A DNA stretch of 64,000 bases, taken from positions 1-64,000 of the forward strand of contig JBGCFI010000026.1 of the NCBI GenBank assembly GCA_045106855.1, in the 5' to 3' direction. The position numbers and the translations under genes were made by a program. Of this stretch, positions 18,301-26,345 are shown piece after piece. How positions within the stretch are numbered: position 1 is the stretch's first letter; every line of letters starts with the position of its first letter. The notes under the pieces were generated by a model that made no database searches, was not told the origin of the DNA, and saw only the letters and a list, made by a program, of their open reading frames with translations. This DNA comes from Granulosicoccus sp045106855. Its GTDB lineage: Bacteria; Pseudomonadota; Gammaproteobacteria; Granulosicoccales; Granulosicoccaceae.

Positions 18301-19617
18301 CACCCCTTCAGCAATACACTCAAAGCGGTCGCCGAGGCAATTCACAGCGAATCAAGCAGCGAAGGTGTCGCCTATACCAGCACGGGTATACGTTTTGACA
18401 AGACACTCAAGGACTGGACACTGGGTGCAGGCTTTCGACGCATCGATCAGCAAACGGCTGCGCGATCCGTAAAATTCAATACCGCAATGATCAGCGTCGA
18501 AAAACGCATACAACTCGGATCACGAGCCGGCAGTATCGGCATTGATTACGAGCGTGATATCACGGATGATTCGCGTTACCAGCTCGGTGTCAACATGCGT
18601 GCCGAAGTACACGATCATATTGATTTGTACACGCGTTATGAAGTAGATCGTGGCCTTGCCTCTCAATCACTTTTAGGTAAACAGGGCGATGGCACACAGC
18701 TAATCGTTGGCGTGACATCCGATGTGCTGGCCTCAACCGAGCTATACAGTGAATATCGCATGCGCGGCAGCTTCTCGGGTCAGAGCATGGAGGCCGTTAG
18801 CGGTGCACGCTCTCGCTTCGAACTGGAACCGGGCTTGTCAATCAATCCTGCTGCCGAATATATTCAGGCGCTGGAGGGCGAAAATGTTGAAGATGCCATT
18901 GCAGTGTCCATGGGCATCAGTGATGTACGTAATCCCAATAGGCGCGTCTCCGGACAAGCGGAACTGCGTCATACCGAAAGCAGTCGCTACCTCGGGGTTA
19001 GAGCAACGCTTGCGCAGCGCCTCAATATTAACTGGACAGGACTACTCAAGGAAGAACTAACGCGCCAGACACCTGAAGAAGGCGAGATGACACTCAGGCA
19101 CCGGCTTACTGCAGGCCTGGCACATCGACCCAAACATGATAATCGCCATCACATGCTGCTACTGGCCAAATGGCATGAAGATCGTGGACCTGCCGATGGT
19201 GCTGACGGGAGCGCCTACATCTTGTCCAATCACCATAATCGCCAGATCAATAGCAAGCTGACTGCCAAGGCACGTCTGGCAGGAAAATGGCAGAAACAGC
19301 GATTTTCCGACAAGGACATTACATCAAAGGCCATGCTCACGGATGTGCGCCTGACCTATGACATTGATCGACGTTGGGAAATGGACATACGCGCAGGCTG
19401 GCTCGGTACAAGCAGTATTCGTACTGGGCGCTTCTCTACCGGTATAGGTATTCACTGGCTGGTCGATAAAAACCTTCGCCTGGGAGTGGGTTACAACTTC
19501 ATCGGCTTTAAGGATCGTGAGCTGGATGAACAAAACTATAACGCGAAAGGTGTGCACCTCGGACTGCAAATGAAATTCGATGAGGACTGGTTCCAGTGGC
19601 TGGCATTCGACAAATGA
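15394..19617 (+). CDS. Very large outer-membrane protein: DUF11, SdrD-B and Ig-like modules plus C-terminal beta barrel
   Basis: A 1,407-residue protein. After a signal peptide (ending SSAHAQ near residue 28) comes the locus-specific N-terminal module (TTAGTRIVNQAQISY), a DUF11 domain (about 75-190), an SdrD-B-like domain (about 220-270), an Ig/invasin-like domain (about 510-605) and then some 780 residues with repeating amphipathic strands. The motif RSKLYLKLER...WGDYLTD starting near residue 704 is typical of large DUF11/Ig-plus-barrel proteins of proteobacteria. The C-terminus (FDEDWFQWLAFDK) is aromatic-rich but not a textbook final Phe. It is the only member of the locus expected to sit in the outer membrane, so it may anchor or export the others. 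The start is ATG 15394, or 15412 six residues on. Its stop overlaps the next gene. Confidence 0.82.
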   Translation: MPLHAIMVVLATLSLWMAGSSAHAQTTAGTRIVNQAQISYVDSVTGDLIQLSSNLSTINVGEPTPKEELPAPATPVPMTVLRIEKTISETLIQPGDVVNYHIVVHNESDEAIEDLKVVDTPPEGFRYVSGSALMDSLVTDDPEYQFEGEIPEQELSLHFDLDSLASGASRELSYQMEVTAAAVDSDGINSAAAIAVSNDGAVIASQISRVGVEIVRNGTLSNEAILFGKVYVDSSCDGIQNHSEWPIAGVRLFLQDGTVVSTDEDGQYSVFGLKAGLHVIKIDTETLPEGLLLKPLDTRQAADPESRFVELSQGDFHRADFATNCPQKNPDAMFEHLAERSQSLRGDWLLSTEERNGAPIQAIEELSGIDNPLRTTIDRGTSNSTDADEPVLMGDAKLLVSQITEKQAAKGTWLWPVDEFSTDGRFMAVVRAGLEPRLFVNDREVSGDQIGERLINRPENAEIIAWYGVRLDPGINTVDVRALDAFGNERVLVSADFKRPAAATRLTLRAKQVTLPADGGRTAVPIDILITDANGYPASGVYFVTLDSSEGDFLEPDLQPDEPGVQRRVENGMAKVHLRSSDVTGELRVVARSATLTTTMNFSQVAASRPLIGAGLVEVGGSWGEVENHGNAVGDIEQGFDVDARVALFLKGHIRRDMQLTLAYDSMPAREEINVLRDPDTESRYEVRGDASRARVEAQSRSKLYLKLERERHSVLWGDYLTDAEANPIDLARVQKTLTGVNGVYDNGKTRINVFAAEQSDARASEEIRGNGTAMLFTLSGAPIITNSEVIERIVRSRDNPGLVLSSQTLMRNSDYFVNPTTGLLSFSDTVPSVDEELNPVFLRISYDQAGELATHIISGLRVNHQINDSIHVGASITDDRNPTTGFRIAGLHANFQPTADTSISIATAIQDYIGPQESGNAQRFQLEHRWRNRPERQTRFVWAQADSNFTNAGSGISAGRKEWRLTHTHPFSNTLKAVAEAIHSESSSEGVAYTSTGIRFDKTLKDWTLGAGFRRIDQQTAARSVKFNTAMISVEKRIQLGSRAGSIGIDYERDITDDSRYQLGVNMRAEVHDHIDLYTRYEVDRGLASQSLLGKQGDGTQLIVGVTSDVLASTELYSEYRMRGSFSGQSMEAVSGARSRFELEPGLSINPAAEYIQALEGENVEDAIAVSMGISDVRNPNRRVSGQAELRHTESSRYLGVRATLAQRLNINWTGLLKEELTRQTPEEGEMTLRHRLTAGLAHRPKHDNRHHMLLLAKWHEDRGPADGADGSAYILSNHHNRQINSKLTAKARLAGKWQKQRFSDKDITSKAMLTDVRLTYDIDRRWEMDIRAGWLGTSSIRTGRFSTGIGIHWLVDKNLRLGVGYNFIGFKDRELDEQNYNAKGVHLGLQMKFDEDWFQWLAFDK

Positions 19618-20183
19618 TAAAGATGAAACAATCAGCAAAATCTGTTTTCCAAATTCTGTGTTGCATCAGTGCGCTGGCGCTCTCTTCTTGTGTGTCCACC
19701 GAAGAGCTATACGCGGAGTACGATGCCAACAACTGCAAGTTCATCATTGAAAAACAATCTGATAATACGCAGATAATCCGGGAGGTATACAGCGATACCT
19801 TGCATACATGGCAACCAGTCGTCTTTTTTGACTACAAAGAAGACACGCTAACACCTGATACAAAAGAGCGACTGAAACGGGCCTTGCTGGTTCTTGATGA
19901 GGTGAAAAGCTCGAAACTGGCCCTTCAGGGGTTCACTGATTACATGGGTTCAGTCGACTATAACCTCGATCTTGCCAGTCGACGAGTCAACGCCGTTAAA
20001 GACTGGCTTGTCAGAAACGGCATTAACGCCAACCGTATCAGCCTGCGCACAATGGGTGAAGGCCTGGAATCCTTCGTTGATGACATCGATCAATCACGCG
20101 CCTATAACCGTCGGGTCGAGTTGATGCTACTTGATGACAAAGGACTGCCGATGTCGCAATTACGTAACCCGAAAAATGATTAG
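19614..20183 (+). CDS. OmpA-family peptidoglycan-binding lipoprotein
   Basis: A 189-residue lipoprotein. The lipobox is LSSC (Cys26, with no Asp after it, so outer membrane). The C-terminal half is an OmpA-like domain: VVFFDYKEDTLTPDTKERL, LALQGFTDYMGSVDYNLDLASRRVNAVKDWL, and SRAYNRRVELML. The Asp and Arg used by OmpA domains to hold diaminopimelate are present in the D...L...R pattern. It should tether the outer-membrane proteins of this locus to the cell wall. ATG 19614 overlaps the TGA of the barrel gene (ATGA), indicating coupled translation; an ATG at 19623 would also keep the signal peptide. Its own end overlaps the next gene. Confidence 0.9.
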   Translation: MIKMKQSAKSVFQILCCISALALSSCVSTEELYAEYDANNCKFIIEKQSDNTQIIREVYSDTLHTWQPVVFFDYKEDTLTPDTKERLKRALLVLDEVKSSKLALQGFTDYMGSVDYNLDLASRRVNAVKDWLVRNGINANRISLRTMGEGLESFVDDIDQSRAYNRRVELMLLDDKGLPMSQLRNPKND

Positions 20184-22812
20184 GGTGGCGTTAGCAATGC
20201 AGCCCGTCTGGCTGCTGGTTCTATTGGCAGCTTTTCCAGCGATCGTATGGAGTGCTACACCAGCGGGCACGCTTATCCGCAATCAGGCGTCGGCAAGCTA
20301 CCTTGATGCAAACGGACGTAGCGTGACCGTCACATCGAATCTGGTTGAGACGCGTATCGAACAGGTTGCAGGACTCGAGCTGGTTTCTGATCAACAACAA
20401 CGTACGGTTGCCGGCGGCAACGTCCGTTTTACACATCGGATCAAGAATACTGGCAACGGTACAGACCAGTTTGATCTATCACTGATAAACGTCGGGGGAG
20501 ATAATTTTGATATATCCGGCCTCGGTATTTATTCTGATAACGATCGTAATGGCATACCGGATAATCAGACACCAATAAGCTCGACCACCCAGATGGCCGC
20601 GGACGCCGAATATTATGTCGTGATAGAGGGATCCGTGCCCGGCACCGTTGGTAGTGGTGATAGCGCACTGCTGGAGATTACGGCAAGCAGCAATTTTGAT
20701 GTCTCGCAGGATCAGACGAATACCGACACGATACTAGTGGATGATGGTGCAACGCTAAGACTGACCAAATCGATAAGCCGAACACGCGGAGATTCCCCGG
20801 ATGGTCCGTTTACCGTCTACCTTCAATACGAAAATACTGGTGTGGACACGGCCACCGATGTAACCATCATCGATGCTCTTCCCAGCGGTATGAGTTACGT
20901 TCCAGGCTCTGGTCAATGGAGCGAAAGTGGCGCTTCCTTAAGCGATGCGAATACCTCCGATATACACGCAGGTTCCGTTTCCAACGCACGCTACTGCGCC
21001 TACGATGCCAGTTGTACCGGTATAGCCGAAGCACAGCTTGATGCTGACAGCAGCAGCACCAATCAGGTAACACTGATAGTGGACAATCTGGTGGCTGGAG
21101 ATACCGGCACCTTGAGTTTTCAAGTCAACATCGATGCAGACCTGTCCAGCGGCGAGCTGGTTAACCAGGCTGAATTTGAATTAACTTCCAATGGCAGTCT
21201 GTCGGCGCGCGCGTTCAGTAATCCGGTGGGCTTTACCGTATTGCCAAGAGCAGGCGTCGTGGCGAATGGCTCGGATACCATTGATATTGATGGTACGACG
21301 GAACCAGTCACGATTGTGAGTGGTGCACAAGGCGGAGCCGTCCTGTTTGACAACATTATCTGGAATACCGGTAACCAGACAGACACCTTCAACATCGAAC
21401 TACAGACCACAACGTCAACCATGCCAACCGACAGTAGCTACCAGCTGCTGCGTAGCGATAACGCCACGCCTCTGCAAGATACCAACAATGATGGCATCAC
21501 CGATACAGGACCCATTTTGCCCGGGCAATTTGCCAGAGTGGTTCTGCGAGTTGATTTACCAGCGGAAAGCTCGGGTAATAACGGGGGTGCGGGGTTTAGC
21601 ATCACGAAGACTGCTCGATCAGTCAGTGACAGTAACGTATTCAATGCAGTCACCGATCATCTTGATCAAATCGTAGCCAACCAGGTCGACCTGACCAATC
21701 AAGCACCTGCCGGTGATACTGACGCGCTGGGTTCAGGTCCCGGACCGGAAACACTTCCCGTCAGCACGCTCTCGTCCAGTGCCGGAGGCAAGGCGCTCGT
21801 CGATTTATATATTCGCCATCAGGGTGTCGAGTCGGATAGCTATGCTTTACGCGCATATGGAAGTGCCGGTGGTGCTGATCTACCCGAAGGCTGGACGGTT
21901 CGCTTTCTCGACCCGTCAACCAATGCGATCCTTACCGATACAGGTCCTCTCGCTTCAGGGGCTTCGCGACATATCGTGGCTGAGCTGAGTGTGCCGGAGA
22001 ATGCAACAGCGGGAACCACCAGTCTATATTTCGAGGCGCTCTCGGAGCGCACCGGAGCTTCCGACATCAAGCACGATGCCGTGTCGATCGGCGTAAACAC
22101 CGATTTGAATCTGGAGCCCAGCCTGTCGGCACAATTGGAACCCGGTGGATCAGTCCTCTATAGCCACACACTGACAAACATCGGCAATACGGTTGTTAGC
22201 GACATCGATCTCCAGTTGTCTCACTCATTGCCCGGCTGGACTGGCACTCTGTTCGCCGACAGTAACGCCAACGGAGTGCTTGATGATTCTGATCCCATCT
22301 TCACTGGAACAGTCAGCCTGGCCGCGGGCGAATTTCTGGATCTATTTGTGAAGGTTTTTGCGCCGGCCAATGCACTGGTTCCAGACCAGAACGTCAGTAC
22401 CGTTCAGGCGAGCTGGAACAGCGGTGCAAGTACTCTGCAGATCACGGATACAACAACCGTCACTGAAACTCATGTGTCAATTGTCAAGGAGCAGGCCATC
22501 GACATGGGCTGTGACGGCACACCTGATCCTTCAACGACGTTTACACGTGCGCGCTTTGCTGTACCACCTGGAAACAACTGTGTGATCTATCGCTTGATCG
22601 CAACCAATACAGGTCTTGAGAACTCCTATAACGTACGGATCAGCGACAAGACCCCTTCGTTCACACGCTATCGACCCACTGCGTTCTGTTCACGTTCACC
22701 GTGCTGGATAATAGAACCAGGTTTTGAAGGTACAGGCCCAATCAGTGCTGAGACCGATCAGCTAGCACCCGGTGCCAGTTTTCATCTGACATTCTCGGTA
22801 CGCATTGAATAA
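20176..22812 (+). CDS. Large secreted DUF11 surface protein
   Basis: An approximately 878-residue secreted protein, a paralogue of the 1,017-residue one. The signal peptide ends VWSA-TPAG, followed by the shared N-terminal module (TPAGTLIRNQASASY). DUF11-like domains follow, with Asn/Asp-rich loops (DNDRNGIPD, DTNNDGITD, DSNANGVLDD). The last about 110 residues repeat the C-terminal module of the paralogue: VSIVKEQAIDMGCDG, NNCVIY, AFCSRSPC, ending FSVRIE. ATG 20176 overlaps the end of the OmpA gene by eight bases. An ATG at 20197 preceded by AGGGTGG is an alternative that still gives a signal peptide. It closes the surface locus. Confidence 0.83.
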   Translation: MIRVALAMQPVWLLVLLAAFPAIVWSATPAGTLIRNQASASYLDANGRSVTVTSNLVETRIEQVAGLELVSDQQQRTVAGGNVRFTHRIKNTGNGTDQFDLSLINVGGDNFDISGLGIYSDNDRNGIPDNQTPISSTTQMAADAEYYVVIEGSVPGTVGSGDSALLEITASSNFDVSQDQTNTDTILVDDGATLRLTKSISRTRGDSPDGPFTVYLQYENTGVDTATDVTIIDALPSGMSYVPGSGQWSESGASLSDANTSDIHAGSVSNARYCAYDASCTGIAEAQLDADSSSTNQVTLIVDNLVAGDTGTLSFQVNIDADLSSGELVNQAEFELTSNGSLSARAFSNPVGFTVLPRAGVVANGSDTIDIDGTTEPVTIVSGAQGGAVLFDNIIWNTGNQTDTFNIELQTTTSTMPTDSSYQLLRSDNATPLQDTNNDGITDTGPILPGQFARVVLRVDLPAESSGNNGGAGFSITKTARSVSDSNVFNAVTDHLDQIVANQVDLTNQAPAGDTDALGSGPGPETLPVSTLSSSAGGKALVDLYIRHQGVESDSYALRAYGSAGGADLPEGWTVRFLDPSTNAILTDTGPLASGASRHIVAELSVPENATAGTTSLYFEALSERTGASDIKHDAVSIGVNTDLNLEPSLSAQLEPGGSVLYSHTLTNIGNTVVSDIDLQLSHSLPGWTGTLFADSNANGVLDDSDPIFTGTVSLAAGEFLDLFVKVFAPANALVPDQNVSTVQASWNSGASTLQITDTTTVTETHVSIVKEQAIDMGCDGTPDPSTTFTRARFAVPPGNNCVIYRLIATNTGLENSYNVRISDKTPSFTRYRPTAFCSRSPCWIIEPGFEGTGPISAETDQLAPGASFHLTFSVRIE

Positions 22813-23064
22813 TGCTTGCATAGAAGCTGAACGCACGGCGCAAACGATAGCGTTATGCATTCTTTTGCAAACGCTCTGTTGAGTATCGCGAGTTGACAGA
22901 TAGAGTGGTCCATTGCGCTTGCGCTACATCCGGGTTACAGACTGTTGTCGGGCACCCGGCCGATATACCTCTTGCACGCAGCTTGTTTGTAACCACCATG
23001 CGTTTTACGATTATCGGGATAACATGATACTGTTTCAAGTCAACGCTGAACACAGAGCCTGCCG

Positions 23065-24093
23065 ATGAGCTATCAACCAACCGATTCCCGCTACCAGAAC
23101 ATGGTGTACCGTCGTTGCGGAAACTCCGGGTTGCTGTTGCCGGCCATCTCACTTGGCTTATGGCACAACTTTGGACACGATGCCAACTACGACAATCAAC
23201 GAAACATCTGCCAAACAGCATTTGATGCCGGTATCACGCACTTCGATCTTGCCAATAACTACGGGCCACCACCCGGGTCAGCTGAATCGGCTTTCGGCAA
23301 AATCCTGAAAACTGACTTCAAAGTCTACCGTGACGAACTAATCATCTCCTCCAAGGCTGGCTACCTGATGTGGCCGGGACCCTATGGCGAGATGGGTAGT
23401 CGAAAATACTTGATCGCCTCGTGTGACCAGAGCCTGAAACGCCTGGGTCTGGACTACGTGGATATCTTCTATTCTCACCGCTTTGATCCCGACACTCCGC
23501 TGGAAGAGACCATGGGTGCACTGGATACCATTGTACGTTCGGGTCGCGCGCTCTACGCTGGCATCAGCTCTTATAACTCGCAACGCACGAGAGAGGCTGT
23601 TGCCATTCTCAATGATCTGGGCACACCGTGCCTCATACACCAGCCAAGCTACAACATGATCAATCGCTGGGTTGAAACCGATGGTCTCAAGCAAACACTG
23701 AAAGAGCTTGGGGTTGGATCCATTGCATTCACACCCTTGGCGCAGGGGATGCTGACCGATCGCTATTTAAAAGGTATTCCTGAAGACAGTCGCGTCACCC
23801 AAGGCAAATCGTTAAAACCCGAAATGCTGTCTGATCGCGCTATCGCCAACCTGAACCAGCTTAATGACATTGCCCAATCCCGCGGGCAAAGCCTTGCTCA
23901 AATGGCCATAGCCTGGGTGTTGCGTGACGAAGGCATCACGACCGCATTAATCGGAGCGTCAAAACCCTCGCAAGTGGAACAGTGCGCAGGAGCAGTTGCT
24001 AACCTTGAATTTACAAAAGACGAACTGGACCAGATAGACCAGTACGCCCTTGAGGAAGATATCAATCTCTGGGCAAAGTCATCAGACTTGTAA
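23065..24093 (+). CDS. Aldo-keto reductase, YghZ/MgrA type
   Basis: A 342-residue member of the AKR14 group (E. coli YghZ, L-glyceraldehyde 3-phosphate reductase), matching along the whole length (YRRCGNSGLLLPAISLGLWHNFG). The catalytic tetrad is visible: Asp61, Tyr66 (FDLANNYGPPPG), Lys97 (ISSKAGY) and His138 (FYSHRFD). The C-terminal ALIGASKPSQ is the NADPH-binding signature. The enzyme reduces small aldehydes such as methylglyoxal or glyceraldehyde 3-phosphate in the cytoplasm, so a detoxifying role is likely. It is monocistronic, 50 bases before the methyltransferase gene. Confidence 0.93.
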   Translation: MSYQPTDSRYQNMVYRRCGNSGLLLPAISLGLWHNFGHDANYDNQRNICQTAFDAGITHFDLANNYGPPPGSAESAFGKILKTDFKVYRDELIISSKAGYLMWPGPYGEMGSRKYLIASCDQSLKRLGLDYVDIFYSHRFDPDTPLEETMGALDTIVRSGRALYAGISSYNSQRTREAVAILNDLGTPCLIHQPSYNMINRWVETDGLKQTLKELGVGSIAFTPLAQGMLTDRYLKGIPEDSRVTQGKSLKPEMLSDRAIANLNQLNDIAQSRGQSLAQMAIAWVLRDEGITTALIGASKPSQVEQCAGAVANLEFTKDELDQIDQYALEEDINLWAKSSDL

Positions 24094-24141
24094 TCCGTCT
24101 TGTTGAGTTGTGCTGACTAGCCTTTAGAGATCACCCACTCA

Positions 24142-24747
24142 ATGGTTGCCCCGAAACCTTTTGCACCTGCTGCAGAGCGCAACAAGCAGGCGATTCTTTC
24201 AGCTTTGCAAAAAGTACTGCGCGCTGATGATACGGTGTTGGAGATTGGCAGCGGCACGGGGCAGCACGCCTGCCACATCGCGGCAGCCATGCCACAACTC
24301 ACCTGGCAACCATCCGATCTGGAGGACAATCTGGCTGTTATCCGCCAATGGGTCAGCGAGTCGGGTTGCAACAACATCCTTCCACCCGTGCCCATTGATC
24401 TGAACGAATCCGATCAACCTGCTTACAAGGCCTCAGTATGCTTTAGCGCAAACACACTGCATATCGTACGTTGGACATTGGTCGATAACTTGTTCAAGCT
24501 ATCTGCCGCTAGTTTAAGTCACGGTGGAAAGTTGTGCGTCTATGGTCCTTTTTCGTTTGGCGGACAACATATCAGTGATTCCAATCAGCAGTTTGACCGG
24601 CAATTGCGTAACAGCGATCCAGACAGCGGCATCCGGGATATCGAAGACCTGCAGCAACTTGCACTGGAATATGGCTTTTCTGATGCGGACGTGTTTACTA
24701 TGCCCGCAAACAACCACCTGCTCGTCTGGACACGTGAACCAGGCTGA
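24142..24747 (+). CDS. DUF938 methyltransferase-like protein
   Basis: A 201-residue class I SAM-dependent methyltransferase-fold protein of the DUF938 family. Family openings (KPFAPAAERNKQAIL) and motif I (VLEIGSGTGQHACHIA, residues 33-48) are clear, then WQPSDLEDN and SANTLHIV. The family ending with NNHLLVW is present. The substrate is unknown. The gene follows the aldo-keto reductase on the same strand with a 48-base gap and may be co-transcribed. Confidence 0.88.
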   Translation: MVAPKPFAPAAERNKQAILSALQKVLRADDTVLEIGSGTGQHACHIAAAMPQLTWQPSDLEDNLAVIRQWVSESGCNNILPPVPIDLNESDQPAYKASVCFSANTLHIVRWTLVDNLFKLSAASLSHGGKLCVYGPFSFGGQHISDSNQQFDRQLRNSDPDSGIRDIEDLQQLALEYGFSDADVFTMPANNHLLVWTREPG

Positions 24748-24907
24748 TTAATCCGGTAGAAGGGTGGCGCGCTCACCATACGATATCCGACGACAAGGAT
24801 TTACTTTGCGCAGCAAAATCAGCGCTCTTTACACACGATTCAACACAAGTGCCATAGCAATCTGTTTTAGACTGTCTGTGGGGAATGTTGTATGACGGAT
24901 CATTGCT

Positions 24908-26173
24908 ATGCTGAAAAAGTCGCGCGTGTTACTGCGATATCCAAGGTTGATGTCTACGTTGGCTATGCTATCGGGGTTTGCGGGTAACAGCCATGCCCAG
25001 CCAATCACCGCAGAGGTGAGTTTTTAAGGCTTTGGCAGCGTGGGCTATGCCGTGCTGGATGATGCTGCTGCGGAGTTCCGTACAGGCGTGGCTATCGACG
25101 GCGCTGATGATTCAGGCTCGTTGGAAGTGGACAGCCGTATCGGCCTGCAGATGGATGCAGCATTCGACACAGATTTGTCCGCTACCTTGCAACTGATTGC
25201 CCGTGAAGCTGAGGAAGGTGATGCGGCCGCCGAGCTTGAATGGGGATTTCTTCGCTGGCTGGTAACCGACCATATGGCTATTCGTGCCGGGCGTATGAGT
25301 TTGCCGGTTTACAGCACATCAGACTACCGCGACGTCGGCTTTGCCAACCCCTACCTGCGCCCATCTGCCGAGCTCTACGGAATGATTCCACTGCGCCCGT
25401 TTCAACGGTGCTGACATAATCATGGATTACGAGTGGGGTGACACGCTGTATAGCGGACAACTTTTTTTGGCCAATCGCGCGAGAAAATATTCTCTGGCGT
25501 CACACTGGACGCGAGAGAATCCGTTGGGCTGAGCCTGACTGTCGAACACGCTCCCGCACGCATCCGCGTAAGCCACGTTGACTCGCAAGTCGAGCTGACA
25601 GATCGGGACGGCAACATCGCGGCTGTTCGGTCCGGAATTGACCAGGCACTGCAATTAGCACCAGCACTAGCGTCTCTACTTGATCCGGTTACTGATGATT
25701 TTTCTGGAAAAAGAGTGCCGCTGAGCTTCGACACCATAGCCGTGAATATAGAATTCTCGCGTGTATTCCTAGACGCCGAATACTCAAGACGACGTGTCAA
25801 CAACTGGGTTGGTGATGCCGATGGGTTATCACTGGCTCTGGGCACCCGGTTTGGTCCATTCCAACCTTACGTGTAGATCAGCGAATTAACCGAGTCCGAG
25901 GGTGATCGTAGAATATCGCTCCCAGACGACCCGGCAATATCTGCGTTGCAGGACGGTATCAACACCTTTGTTTTACCAAAAGACCAACGTTCGATCGGTA
26001 TCGGTGCACGCTTCGACTTGTCACGTCACTTTGCACTGAAAGCGCAAATAGACAGGATTTCACGGGATGTCAGGGGTGTCAGTTTCGACCGTCCAACTAT
26101 AGACAATGCTGTGCCTGACAATAACGATGTGACGCTATTCAGTGTGGTGCTGGATTTTGTTTTCCAACGTTGA
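24908..26173 (+). pseudogene. Decayed copy of the adjacent porin gene
   Basis: This stretch aligns end to end with the intact porin at 26346-27605. It has a start and signal peptide (MLKKSRVLLRY..., to SHAQ), but then a TAA at 25025 where the intact copy has Ser. A one-base insertion near 25397 (CGCCCGTTTCAAC for CGTCGATTCAAC) brings in a TGA at 25412. A one-base deletion near 25470 in a T run restores frame, and a TAG near 25876 replaces His in the PYV-H-IS segment. The final residues (DDVTLFSVVLDFVFQR) still match. Four independent lesions make a sequencing artefact unlikely. The gene is a tandem duplicate that lost function. Confidence 0.92.
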
Positions 26174-26345
26174 CTGATACGACATAGGAGACAGAAATCA
26201 TCCATCTGCCAATGACTTAGAATAGAAACTGTGCTCAATTTCCGATTTAAGTCATGCCTTTATCCGATTCCGCCAAACTGACCAGAAGCTTTCCGGCGAT
26301 CTGTCTTAAACTAGGCTATTTGATTCCTCGGGTCGTAACAACTAC

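Noticed and set aside
15394..19617. Whether the barrel protein is a TonB receptor or autotransporter
   Set aside because: There is no TonB box, plug domain or autotransporter passenger-to-barrel layout; the closest look is large DUF11/Ig-plus-barrel proteins.
12134..22812. Whether the DUF11 proteins carry LPXTG, PEP-CTERM or type IX-secretion tails
   Set aside because: None of the C-termini has such a motif; all end directly at the final DUF11 strand.
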